This document shows, in pieces, positions 25,838 to 34,590 of a stretch of DNA of 53,774 nt. Position numbers and translations under genes: made by a program. The stretch comes from an uncultured Eubacterium sp. (GTDB taxonomy: Bacteria > Bacillota > Clostridia > Peptostreptococcales > Anaerovoracaceae): the NCBI GenBank assembly GCA_937966095.1, contig CALCKF010000020.1, forward strand, positions 1-53,774, in the 5' to 3' direction. Position 1 is the first letter of the stretch, and the number at the start of each line of letters is the position of its first letter. A model generated the notes under the pieces. That model searched no databases. It saw only the letters and a program-made list of their open reading frames with translations, and was not told the origin of the DNA.

Positions 25838-25877
25838 AAAACCGGCATGATCTTATCCATAAGCGTCACGCCGGTTT
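25838..25877 (-). terminator. Terminator of the DUF2232-to-M23 operon
   Basis: On the minus strand AAACCGGC and GCCGGTTTTT pair around a 23-base loop, about 30 bases after the M23 stop. Confidence 0.7.
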
Positions 25878-25908
25878 CATACGGTTTCCTGAAAAACAGT
25901 CCTTCCTA

Positions 25909-28587
25909 TTAAGGCAAATAGTTGAGAGGGTTTTTAGCCGTTCCGTTTACTCTTATTTCAAAATGCAGATGCGGACCTGTACTCCTGCCCGAATTTCCTG
26001 ACTCTGCGATATGCTGCCCCTGGAAAACCTCATCTCCTTCACTCACCAGAAGCTTGCTGTTATGAGCATATCTGGTTTCCATACCGTTCTGATGATCCAC
26101 GATTATAAGATAGCCGTAAGCACCGTTATATCCGGAATATGTAACTACTCCTCCGTCTGCAGCCAGCACATCACTGCCGACAGTACATCCGAGATCTATT
26201 CCTTCATGCTGTCTGCCCCATCTGGCTCCAAATTTTGAAGTGATAGTATATCCTCCCTCCATAGGCCAGATATATTTTCCTGAGCCGACTGACGGAGGTC
26301 TTTCCTTTGTCCCTACCAGAACTATTTTGTCCACAGGTTTTTTCTTTACCGTGGTTACAAGAGGCTCTTCTTCTTTTTCTTCCCCGTTTACGAGAGTGAT
26401 CCTGGAAGTAACTTCATTCAGACCGTTTTCACCTTTCTGCTGCACTTCCGTATATCCTTCATATATATCAGGATCTCCTTTTTCCTGTACCTGGAATTCA
26501 ACTTCCTTTTCATATGTAACAAGCTCGGTTATCATCACAGTAAGCATGGGGGCGTTCTGCTTTATGACGAGAGTGCTTCCCACCTCCAGCTTTTTGGGAT
26601 CTACATCCGGATTGTCATCAAGTATATCATCTTCTTCAAGAGAATAGAATTTAGCGATATCGGCCAGCGTTTCTCCCGCAACTACTTTATGAAGAGTCTC
26701 TTTTTCACCATTGGTGCAGAGTGTTTCCACCATTTCCTTCTCAGATGAAATATCCTGAAGGTCAGTATTGCTCTTTCTAATGTCTACATTTTCCAGAAAT
26801 ACCGCTTCTTCTATTTTTGCGCCTTCTCTTCCACTTGTATATCTGTCCTTTATATCCTGTATCACATTGGCTGCAGCTTCCTTGCTCTCCACGGCTCCCG
26901 CCTTTTTGCCATCTATATATATGCCATATGCCTTAACATTGAGATCACCCATATATGTAAGCCGTTTCAGCACCTCTTCCGAGTTATCTATCTTTACATC
27001 GCCCACAGCTGCCACCCGCTTGAATTCTATATCGTCACTGGCATCTATCACTACATCGACATTTCTTTCCTCTGTAAGCGCGTTCTGCACAAGATCCGTG
27101 ATCCTAAGAACATCATCCTTTTCCTTTACCAGGCCAAGAGCCTTCCCATTATATGAATATTCATATGCAGTATAATAATTGAATACCCCTGCTATGCCGA
27201 CTATAGCCATTACAGCTATCGCCCCTGATGTAAAAAGTACCTTTTTATGTTCATCACAGAATTTTTTGAATGCCTGCATTTTCATGCCAAAAGCACTTTT
27301 TTCATAGGTATGGATTTTCTGTTTTACGGAGAGTTCTACAGCTTCTCTCGCTTCTTCTCTTCTCTTTTCACGTTCTTCACGCATCTGCCGCGTTTTGGCT
27401 TCAGATGTCTCTTTTCGTTCTTTTCTATCAGCAAATCCGAGAAAATCTTTAAGGGTTACATGGACCGTATCCATTATCTTGGTATTTATCGTAACACCTT
27501 TTACATTTACTACTCCGCCTCCTAATTCCGCATCAGCTATACTTTTCTTCTCGAAAAGTTCACGCTCACGCCTGGCCTTTTCTGCAGCCTCCTTCTTTTT
27601 TCTTCTGTTCAGCTCTCTGGCCTCAGCTTTTCTTCGTCTTTCTTCCTGCTTCTTTTTTATTTTTGCACGTTTTTCTTCTTTGGCCGCTTCCGCTCTTTCC
27701 TCCTTTATGAGCTTTTCAAGTTTGGCCCGCTGCTGCCTTAGCTCAATCTCTTTCCTGATTTTTGCCTCACGTTCAAGCCTTTCGCTTTTATGCTCATCCA
27801 GCATTTCCTGCAGTTTTTCCTTTTCCGCCTGGATGAGCTCATGCTGTTTTGTCAGTTTTTTCTGCTGTTCCTCAGCCAGTTTTTCTGTCTGAAGCTCCGT
27901 TATATGTGATATCCTGCCAAGCACAACATCCTGATGTTTCTGTGCAGATAAAAGCTCCTCTTTGGCCTCTTCTATTTCCTTGGATTGATCGGCTTTTTCG
28001 TCTTCATCAAAAAATTCTTTTATTTCTTCCGGTGTCGCTTTTTCCTCTCCGACATTGAGATTTTTCTCTTTTGCAAGATTTCTGGCTTTAAGCTCGGCCT
28101 CCATCTCATCAAGAGCTTTCTTTCTCGAAGCTTCTTTTATCTTTCGCTCTACTTCCAGGGCCTCCTGCCTTTTTTCCTCAGCCTTTTTCTCTATCATTGC
28201 TACGCGTTTTTCAGCCTCTGCCATTTCCTTCTGTGCCTTACGCTCTTCAAGTTCCTTCTGTATTCGGACCTGTTCTTTTATTTTCGCTTCTTCGGCATCT
28301 TTTCTTGCCTGTTGTATTATTGCCTTCTTTGCAGCAATGATCTCTTCCGTATCCTCCAGTTTAAGCCCGTCTCCCTTTCCGGATCCCGGACGTCCCGAAA
28401 GTTCTGCATTTATTGAAAAATCATCATTTTTCAAATGTTCTACACTTTTTTTAAGACTCTCTATATCTGCGTATATCTTCCGCGTTTCTTCATTCTGGTT
28501 CCATACCTCTTCTCTGCTTGGACTTTCATCAATTATAGTGTTGTTAATCTTATCTTTTCCTTTGTTATCTCTCGAAGACATTGGCAT
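25909..28587 (-). CDS. Long coiled-coil membrane protein with LysM, G5 and M23 endopeptidase domains
   Basis: 892 residues. Residues 1-440 form a very charged helical region (repeated KAEEKRQEALE- and EERRRKAEARE-like blocks) interrupted near 345-375 by GGGVVNVKGVTINTKIMDT. A membrane helix at about 450-470 (FTSGAIAVMAIVGIAGVF) would place this region in the cytoplasm. Outside lie a novel 150-residue part, LysM (about 629-671, VVAGETLADIAKFYSL), a G5-like domain (about 676-760), and an M23 domain (776-890) with HEGIDLG and HLHFEIR Zn ligands. G5-M23 proteins are common Clostridial wall hydrolases; the 440-residue cytoplasmic coiled coil is not. The start overlaps the upstream DnaD-fusion gene by 55 bases and follows GGAG. 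Confidence 0.88.
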   Translation of the reverse strand: MPMSSRDNKGKDKINNTIIDESPSREEVWNQNEETRKIYADIESLKKSVEHLKNDDFSINAELSGRPGSGKGDGLKLEDTEEIIAAKKAIIQQARKDAEEAKIKEQVRIQKELEERKAQKEMAEAEKRVAMIEKKAEEKRQEALEVERKIKEASRKKALDEMEAELKARNLAKEKNLNVGEEKATPEEIKEFFDEDEKADQSKEIEEAKEELLSAQKHQDVVLGRISHITELQTEKLAEEQQKKLTKQHELIQAEKEKLQEMLDEHKSERLEREAKIRKEIELRQQRAKLEKLIKEERAEAAKEEKRAKIKKKQEERRRKAEARELNRRKKKEAAEKARRERELFEKKSIADAELGGGVVNVKGVTINTKIMDTVHVTLKDFLGFADRKERKETSEAKTRQMREEREKRREEAREAVELSVKQKIHTYEKSAFGMKMQAFKKFCDEHKKVLFTSGAIAVMAIVGIAGVFNYYTAYEYSYNGKALGLVKEKDDVLRITDLVQNALTEERNVDVVIDASDDIEFKRVAAVGDVKIDNSEEVLKRLTYMGDLNVKAYGIYIDGKKAGAVESKEAAANVIQDIKDRYTSGREGAKIEEAVFLENVDIRKSNTDLQDISSEKEMVETLCTNGEKETLHKVVAGETLADIAKFYSLEEDDILDDNPDVDPKKLEVGSTLVIKQNAPMLTVMITELVTYEKEVEFQVQEKGDPDIYEGYTEVQQKGENGLNEVTSRITLVNGEEKEEEPLVTTVKKKPVDKIVLVGTKERPPSVGSGKYIWPMEGGYTITSKFGARWGRQHEGIDLGCTVGSDVLAADGGVVTYSGYNGAYGYLIIVDHQNGMETRYAHNSKLLVSEGDEVFQGQHIAESGNSGRSTGPHLHFEIRVNGTAKNPLNYLP

Positions 28588-29792
28588 TTTTCTCCTGTAT
28601 CAAGCATACCGGTATCTCTGCATGCAGGACATCGGTATTTTATATCCATAAAATCGGTTTCAAATCCATTATCTGTAAGCAGAAATGCTTTTTCCATATT
28701 AAGTGCATCAGTCTTTGACTTTATTTCCTCCATAGCGCTTTTTCTGTCTGCCCTGTCGGAAATGATTATCTTGGAGATCTCAGCACTGCTCGCATTCAGT
28801 TCTTCTTCTATCTCCTTTATCCTCGGCACCTTTTCATATACAAGTGCACGGCGTTCTTCAGCTTCCTCCTCATCCTTCAGTCTGAGGTATTCATAATATT
28901 TAACTATATCGCTTCCTGTAATGTCTGTTTTGGCTCCAGACTCTCTTTTTTCCTGCTCCTCATACCAGTTTACCAGCACCTTGTTTACATAATTTATATT
29001 GGGACTGGATATCCCGGATGTCCTGCTGCAGGCAGAAAGGACTTTTTCAAGAGAAAATCCCATAGTATCAAACCAGGTGTCCATGATCCGTCTTTCTTCT
29101 TCGGTCGCATTCCTTGCGAATCCGAGGGCTTTGAACACTCTTCTGTAAAGATGCTGTTTTCTGTCATTTTCACTCAAATATTTTTCTACTGCCTGTACAT
29201 CTCTCAGTCCTTCTCCCGTCCATTTGTTTATAACAGCTGTTATATATTTGAAATTCTTTTTCTTTTTTCTTATACAATAGGCATATCCGTAAACTATAAC
29301 CTCGGGGGCAGCATTATAATCGTTTACCAGCGAAAGGATCTCCATCATTTCCGTTCCTGTTATGACTCTTCCGGCTATCCTTTCTATCTCCGAAAACATG
29401 CTTTGTATTTCTTTGTCAGCCATAAACGATTTTACAGCAGCCTCTGTCGCAAATCTTTTTTTCTTGTTCTTTTCACCATAAAGCTGCTCTTTAAGCATAA
29501 TGAATTCTATATCGTAATTGAATTTATCCGAAGGATCCTTCTTTATTTTTTTTACGGCCCCCATTCTTTCCCAATATGTCCACGCTTTAAGAACATCCTC
29601 ATGATCCATGGAAAGATGCTTCGCAATTTCTTCATTGGTTATATCTATCCCCAGATCCGCATACATCATTGCAAACAAATATACCTTGACGAATTCACCG
29701 GGAGCCGACGCCATATATTCATTTATAAAAATATTTTCCACATTAGTATCAAGCAGAAAATAATCATTGATCTTTTCTTTTTTAAAGCCCAT
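28533..29792 (-). CDS. DnaD-type primosomal protein fused to the N-terminal part of a helicase loader
   Basis: 419 residues. Residues 1-110 are a DnaD-like winged-helix N-domain (FVKVYLFAMMYADLGIDITNEEIAKHL). Two DnaD C-domain repeats follow at about 140-210 (YNAAPEVIVYGYAYC...WTGEG) and 225-282 (YVNKVLVNWYEE). Residues 300-419 look like the start of Clostridial DnaI/DnaC helicase loaders: a coiled coil, then a Zn-type CPACRDTG...CQC segment near 381-399. A loader's AAA+ domain would follow, but the protein ends about 20 residues later and the M23 gene begins. DnaD proteins remodel DNA at origins, and DnaI N-domains bind DnaB. Here dnaB lies immediately upstream (13-base gap). Separate loader genes may exist elsewhere. 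Confidence 0.82.
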   Translation of the reverse strand: MGFKKEKINDYFLLDTNVENIFINEYMASAPGEFVKVYLFAMMYADLGIDITNEEIAKHLSMDHEDVLKAWTYWERMGAVKKIKKDPSDKFNYDIEFIMLKEQLYGEKNKKKRFATEAAVKSFMADKEIQSMFSEIERIAGRVITGTEMMEILSLVNDYNAAPEVIVYGYAYCIRKKKKNFKYITAVINKWTGEGLRDVQAVEKYLSENDRKQHLYRRVFKALGFARNATEEERRIMDTWFDTMGFSLEKVLSACSRTSGISSPNINYVNKVLVNWYEEQEKRESGAKTDITGSDIVKYYEYLRLKDEEEAEERRALVYEKVPRIKEIEEELNASSAEISKIIISDRADRKSAMEEIKSKTDALNMEKAFLLTDNGFETDFMDIKYRCPACRDTGMLDTGEKCQCLREITKEKIRLTTL

Positions 29793-29805
29793 TTATCCTC
29801 CAAAA

Positions 29806-31143
29806 TCAGAACGGAGCACTGTTTCCACCGATACTGTCCACAAATTTTGTAAGTTTGTCAAGCCACGTTACCTTGACAGTACCTGTAGGACCGCTTCTCT
29901 GCTTGGCTACGATAACCTCGCACTCTCCGTGTGCATCTGTATCTTCATTGTAGTATTCATCTCTGTAAAGAAATATGACTATATCTGCATCCTGCTCTAT
30001 CGAGCCTGATTCTCTCAGATCCGAAAGCATAGGGCGATGATCCGTCCTCGTTTCCGGTGCTCTTGAAAGCTGTGAAAGAACCAGCACCGGACAGTCCAGT
30101 TCTCTTGCCAGCAGCTTCAGATTTCTGGATATCACAGAGATTTCCTGTGTCCTTGAATCTGCCTTTCCTTCGGGATTCATCAGCTGAAGATAGTCTATGA
30201 CCACAAGATCCAGCCCTTCTTCGGCTTTCAGTCTCCTGCATTTACTTTTCATTTCCATTATACTTATCCCGGCAGTATCATCTATATGTATGTTTGCCTT
30301 TGAAAGTATGTCCAGTGCCAGATTGATATCATCCCAGTCCCGTCTTTCCAGCTTGCCTGTCTTCAGGCTCTGCATGGGAACTTTGGACTCCATGGAAAGA
30401 AGTCTCTGACCAAGCTGCTCCTTAGCCATCTCCATGCTGAAAACCATTACCGATGCTTTTCCTTTTACGGCGGCATTCAATGCCAGAGAAAGAGCAAAAG
30501 CAGTCTTTCCCATAGCCGGCCTTGCGGCCAGTATTATAAGATCGGATCTTTGAAGCCCTGATGTCATTATATCAAGATATTTAAATCCTGTTGTTATTCC
30601 TGTCAGACCCCCGTCCATTTTGGATGCTTTATCTATTATTTCAATATTCTCCAGCAAGATATCCTTTATATGTGTATACTGTCCTTTCTGCCTGGCCTGG
30701 GAAATCTCAAATATGCCGCTTTCAGCATAATCTATCATCTGGCCTGCATCCATAGCCCCTTCATATCCCTTTGTAACGATATCAGCCGCAGTATTTATCA
30801 GCCGCCTTAAAGCGGCATTCTCAGCAACTATTCTTCCGTACTCCCTGGCATTCGATGTCGTTGGAGTTCCTGATGACAGTGATGCTATATATGCTCTTCC
30901 TCCAACCATATTGAGACTGTTTCTCTTTTTGAGTTCCTCGGCTACAGTAAGTGCATCTACAGATATATTCCTCCTGTTGAGATCCAGCATCGCGCTAAAA
31001 ATCTCTTTATGATTCGCATCATAAAAGTCTTCTGCCCTAACTACCTCCACAACATCAAGCAGAGCATCTTTTGAAAGCATCGATGCTCCGAGAACAGATT
31101 TTTCCGCCTCTATACTGTGAGGAGGTATCCTTCCTTCTTCCAT
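29806..31143 (-). CDS. dnaB: Replicative DNA helicase
   Basis: The hexameric 5'-3' helicase of the replication fork, 445 residues. The N-terminal domain starts PPHSIEAEKSVLGAMS-like (here SVLGASML). The RecA-type domain has Walker A ARPAMGKTAFAL near residue 210, Walker B LDLVVIDYLQLM, and the DnaB-family SQLSRAPETR followed by LSDLRESGSIEQDAD and the arginine-finger region near the end. Length is standard. It follows rplI by 17 bases, the classical rplI-dnaB pair, and precedes the DnaD fusion. Confidence 0.97.
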   Translation of the reverse strand: MEEGRIPPHSIEAEKSVLGASMLSKDALLDVVEVVRAEDFYDANHKEIFSAMLDLNRRNISVDALTVAEELKKRNSLNMVGGRAYIASLSSGTPTTSNAREYGRIVAENAALRRLINTAADIVTKGYEGAMDAGQMIDYAESGIFEISQARQKGQYTHIKDILLENIEIIDKASKMDGGLTGITTGFKYLDIMTSGLQRSDLIILAARPAMGKTAFALSLALNAAVKGKASVMVFSMEMAKEQLGQRLLSMESKVPMQSLKTGKLERRDWDDINLALDILSKANIHIDDTAGISIMEMKSKCRRLKAEEGLDLVVIDYLQLMNPEGKADSRTQEISVISRNLKLLARELDCPVLVLSQLSRAPETRTDHRPMLSDLRESGSIEQDADIVIFLYRDEYYNEDTDAHGECEVIVAKQRSGPTGTVKVTWLDKLTKFVDSIGGNSAPF

Positions 31144-31160
31144 TGTTCTCTCCTCTGCAC

Positions 31161-31604
31161 TTAAATCGTTACCTTGATCTTAAGTGAAGCTGTTACCTCA
31201 GGGAAAAGCTTTATGTCTACCTGAAAATCACCAGTCTGCTTGATAGGATTATCAAGCTCTATCTTCTTTTTATCTATCTTTATGTTCTGCTGTTTGAGGA
31301 GTTCTTCAGAAATATCCTTTGATGTTATTGATCCGAAAAGCTTCCCTGTCTCTCCTCCCTTTGATTTTATCGTGAGAGTTATCCTGTCAAGCTCTTCCGC
31401 CTGCTTTATGGCCGAGGCTTTCTGTTCCTCGCGCTTTTCTTCAGCTATCGCCTTCTGTTTTTCCAGGTTCCTTATATTTCCTTCGGTTGCTTCTTTTGCA
31501 AGACCTTTTGGAAGAAGCATGTTTCTGGCATAACCGTCGCTTACCTTTACAACCTCTCCTGCTTTTCCTGTCCCTTTAACGTCTTTTGTCAATATAACTA
31601 TCAT
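31161..31604 (-). CDS. rplI: 50S ribosomal protein L9
   Basis: 147 residues. The N-terminal RNA-binding domain includes MIVILTKDVKGTGKAGEVVKV and SDGYARNMLLPKGLA, the family signature. A long connecting helix (EKREEQKASAIKQ) joins it to the C-terminal domain with KLFGSITSKDI. It lies four bases after the phosphodiesterase gene and precedes dnaB, as in many Firmicutes. Confidence 0.97.
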   Translation of the reverse strand: MIVILTKDVKGTGKAGEVVKVSDGYARNMLLPKGLAKEATEGNIRNLEKQKAIAEEKREEQKASAIKQAEELDRITLTIKSKGGETGKLFGSITSKDISEELLKQQNIKIDKKKIELDNPIKQTGDFQVDIKLFPEVTASLKIKVTI

Positions 31605-31608
31605 AATT

Positions 31609-33390
31609 TTAACCTCCTATTGTGAAGTTCTCACGAAATCTTGTTTCTAATAATTTTCTTATTTTTGCCAGTATTTCTTCAGGCGAAAGATCTGACTGTG
31701 TCCCTGCTGTATTGAAATGCCCCCCTCCGCCCAGCTCTTCCATTATACGCTGCACATTTATATCTCCCAAAGATCTGGCACTGACGACAGTCTCTCCATT
31801 TTCATTCCTGCCTGCTACAAAACTGGCTTTTATACCTTTTATTTCCAACAGATCATCAGCAACCTGTGAATTTATTATCTGCACATTTATATTTTCACCC
31901 GGGCATATAGACATAGCAACGCCGCCGTCAAAAAATCTGGCATTAGCCGTACACATAGCTCTTACTCTGAAATTTTCCGCATCTTCCTGGAAATATCTTC
32001 TGACATTTTCCAGATCTGCTCCTGCACGTCTGAGCCATGCCGCCGCTTCAAAAGTTCTGACACCTGCTTTTACGGCAAACCTGTTGGTATCTACCATTAT
32101 CCCTGCCAGCAGAGCATCCGCCTCAAGCTTTGTAAGGATCTTTTTCTCACATGCATACTGAACTATCTCAGTAACCAGTTCTGATGCCGAAGATGCGTAT
32201 GATTCCATATATGACAGCAGCTGATTAGGCAGCATTTCTTCACTTTTTCTGTGATGGTCTATAACTACCGTCTTTCCTACCTTTTCTACAAGCTCCATTG
32301 ACTCGACAAGTGCCGGTCTGTGAGTATCAACAACGACCACAAGAGAATTTTCATCTGACAGAGAAAGCGCCTTGTCTGAATTTATAAAATCATATTCCTC
32401 TGTTTCCCTTGCATCCCTCATGATATCATCAAGTGTATTGTTATATGAATCTATTACTATATATGCATCCCGATCTACCGTTCTGGCCACTCTGCTTATC
32501 CCCATGGCAGCCCCAAGACTGTCCATATCCGGATTACTGTGCCCCATTATAAAAACATTTGAAGACTGTGTCATAAGGAGTTTGAGAGCATGGGCTATTA
32601 TCCTTGATTTTCCTTTATATCCCTTTTCTACACTCTGCGTCTTTCCACCGTAATATTCGAAATTCCTTACATTCTTTACGACGGCCTGATCTCCTCCACG
32701 GCCCAATGCAAGATCCAGAGCATCCTGCGCATAGTCCTCGCACTCTGACAGGCTTTTTCCGCCTATACCTATACCTATACTCAAAGTGACCGGAAATTCA
32801 GTATTCAATTCAATTTTTCTGGCATCATCCAAGATGGAAAACTTTTTTTTGACAAGTTCCTTGTAATTTTTGTGGGTCAAAACCACTTCATACATATGAA
32901 CCTTGTATCTTGCAATAGCGGCTCCCATCCTGCTGCTCCATCCTCTTATCAGCTTATCAACCTCAGTTGATATCTCCAGCTCCCTGTCGTCTCCTCTTCC
33001 AGGAGCAAGCTCATCCATATTATCGACGCTTATCAGTGCCACACACGCCTTGTCATCATTATAAAGATCTTTCAGATTCTCAAAAGGTGTATTATCCACA
33101 AAGCATATCATGATGGATGAAGACGGATCTTCGCCTATCATTTCCGCCAATACCTTGAAAGCTCTGTCATTCCGTTTCAGATAAAGTGCTGTTCCTTCCT
33201 TGGCGGCTTTTACTATTTCCTGCAGTTTTATTCCTGTCAGCGCGAAAATATCGCCATCCACAATGCCGTCATATTTAAAAACATCTGCAATTTTTTTATT
33301 GGCTCTGGTCACTTTTCCGTATGAATTTATTATACACATCGGAACTATTGTATAGTGAGCCAGCAGCTTTTCTATTCTTCCAACGTACAT
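31609..33390 (-). CDS. gdpP: GdpP-type cyclic-di-AMP phosphodiesterase without N-terminal membrane helices
   Basis: 593 residues. Domain order is PAS-like (about 10-100), degenerate GGDEF (about 105-240), DHH (about 270-430) and DHHA1 (about 490-590). Metal-binding motifs are intact: GHSNPDMDSLGA, VVVDTHRP, VVIDHHRK, and GGGGHFNTAGTQ in DHHA1. The family hydrolyses c-di-AMP to pApA. Bacillus GdpP is about 660 residues with two membrane helices before the PAS domain. Here the start MYVGRIEKLL leads directly into PAS, and only 30 bases separate it from the previous gene, so the helices are truly absent. It lies between DUF2232 and rplI, the conserved yybS-gdpP-rplI order. Confidence 0.93.
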   Translation of the reverse strand: MYVGRIEKLLAHYTIVPMCIINSYGKVTRANKKIADVFKYDGIVDGDIFALTGIKLQEIVKAAKEGTALYLKRNDRAFKVLAEMIGEDPSSSIMICFVDNTPFENLKDLYNDDKACVALISVDNMDELAPGRGDDRELEISTEVDKLIRGWSSRMGAAIARYKVHMYEVVLTHKNYKELVKKKFSILDDARKIELNTEFPVTLSIGIGIGGKSLSECEDYAQDALDLALGRGGDQAVVKNVRNFEYYGGKTQSVEKGYKGKSRIIAHALKLLMTQSSNVFIMGHSNPDMDSLGAAMGISRVARTVDRDAYIVIDSYNNTLDDIMRDARETEEYDFINSDKALSLSDENSLVVVVDTHRPALVESMELVEKVGKTVVIDHHRKSEEMLPNQLLSYMESYASSASELVTEIVQYACEKKILTKLEADALLAGIMVDTNRFAVKAGVRTFEAAAWLRRAGADLENVRRYFQEDAENFRVRAMCTANARFFDGGVAMSICPGENINVQIINSQVADDLLEIKGIKASFVAGRNENGETVVSARSLGDINVQRIMEELGGGGHFNTAGTQSDLSPEEILAKIRKLLETRFRENFTIGG

Positions 33391-33420
33391 GTCTTTCTCC
33401 TGTGATCAGATAACTGAACC

Positions 33421-34176
33421 TTATTTTTTTATTTCTCTGCCCCGTATCTTTCCTTTCAGACCAAACATCAGGTCTATCATACCCGTCATAACCAGAACTG
33501 CTCTTCCTATCAGAGTCATCCATAGGATCACCGCTATTATTATGCCCAGAACATACGGCATTCTCTTCATATGACAGAACATCAGCACTACCGAAACACC
33601 CTGGATCGAAAATGTGAAATCAAACAGGAAATCCATATTTATATACATCATATTGTTTGTAAAAATACCTGACTGTGTCATTACCCACGTCAAAAGGTAC
33701 ATTATCACAACTCCTGTAAGTGCTCCTCCGGGGAATGAAAATTCCCTGAATTTCGGCATTTTCACCACCTGTCTTTTTCTCCCTATAATTTTAGACAGTA
33801 TGATATATTCGATATAAGATACGACCGCTCCGACTGTGATGATATATGACGGCAGCATTGCAAACAGATTGTCATAAAGATTTGTAAGCATCTCTGTACG
33901 CTCTTGCAGATCCGCTGAACCCATATCGAACATCTCTGTTATGGCAGAATTGGATGCAGCCTCCCTGGATATTGCTCTGACCATTTCATGTATCTGGGAA
34001 AAAAGGCCTTCACCGGTCATTGAAGCAGCTATGAATACAACAGTTGCGGAAGCTGCAACTGCTATTGTTGCCTGAAGTACCGTTCTGTATGGTGATATGT
34101 AACCCTGAATGATATATCGGGGCATAACTATAAGCGGTACTGCTAATATCAAAATATGGATAAGTAAAAGATACAT
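33421..34176 (-). CDS. DUF2232 (YybS-like) integral membrane protein
   Basis: 251 residues with about seven hydrophobic segments, including LLIHILILAVPLIVMP at the start, ATIAVAASATVVFIAAS, LPSYIITVGAVVSYIEYIIL and VLGIIIAVILWMTLIGRAVLV. The FPGGALTGVVIMYLL segment resembles the DUF2232/YybS family, usually encoded next to gdpP. Molecular role unknown. It is the first gene of the operon to M23, since a terminator separates it from rpsR. A small role in anchoring the soluble GdpP next door is conceivable but speculative. Confidence 0.8.
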   Translation of the reverse strand: MYLLLIHILILAVPLIVMPRYIIQGYISPYRTVLQATIAVAASATVVFIAASMTGEGLFSQIHEMVRAISREAASNSAITEMFDMGSADLQERTEMLTNLYDNLFAMLPSYIITVGAVVSYIEYIILSKIIGRKRQVVKMPKFREFSFPGGALTGVVIMYLLTWVMTQSGIFTNNMMYINMDFLFDFTFSIQGVSVVLMFCHMKRMPYVLGIIIAVILWMTLIGRAVLVMTGMIDLMFGLKGKIRGREIKK

Positions 34177-34280
34177 CCGGCTTCTCCTAAAAATGTTTAT
34201 ACGTATTGATTATTATATCATATTTTCATTGTGGTTTCACCCCTAAAATGCTATGCTGGAAAATCATATGCTCCCATACA

Positions 34281-34318
34281 AAAAACGGGCGTTCCATTTA
34301 TTTGAAACAACCCGTTTA
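34281..34318 (-). terminator. Terminator of rpsF-ssb-rpsR
   Basis: On the minus strand AAACGGG pairs with CCCGTTT across an inner partly paired loop, then TTTTTGT. It lies about 20 bases after the rpsR stop. Confidence 0.75.
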
Positions 34319-34339
34319 TCTTACAGTCCTTAAGCTATA

Positions 34340-34573
34340 TCAGTCTGCAGTATACGGAAGAAGTGCAACGATCCTTGCCCTTTTTATTGCCTTGGTGACT
34401 TCTCTCTGATGTATCGCACATGTTCCTGTTATCCTTTTAGGTAGTATCTTCCCTCTTTCGGTAACATACTTCTTCAGTTTTTCTACATCTTTGTAATCTA
34501 TGGTCTCTGTTTTGTCGGCACAAAACTGGCATACTTTTTTTCTTCTCATGCCGCCACGCCTTTTATTATCCAT
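34340..34573 (-). CDS. rpsR: 30S ribosomal protein S18
   Basis: 77 residues. It has CQFCADKTETIDYKDVEKLKKYVTERGKILPKRITG, followed by CAIHQREVTKAIKRARIVALLPY, the full family signature. The four cysteine/histidine positions (CQFC...CAIH) are of the zinc-binding type. It heterodimerises with S6 on 16S rRNA. It is the last gene of rpsF-ssb-rpsR. Confidence 0.97.
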   Translation of the reverse strand: MDNKRRGGMRRKKVCQFCADKTETIDYKDVEKLKKYVTERGKILPKRITGTCAIHQREVTKAIKRARIVALLPYTAD

Positions 34574-34590
34574 GATAAATCTCCTTTCTT

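Noticed and set aside
33296..33523. Possible frameshifted N-terminus of GdpP that could hold membrane helices
   Set aside because: The alternative frame encodes a charged, Arg/Asp/Ser-rich peptide without hydrophobic stretches, and it overlaps both genes. Not missing helices.
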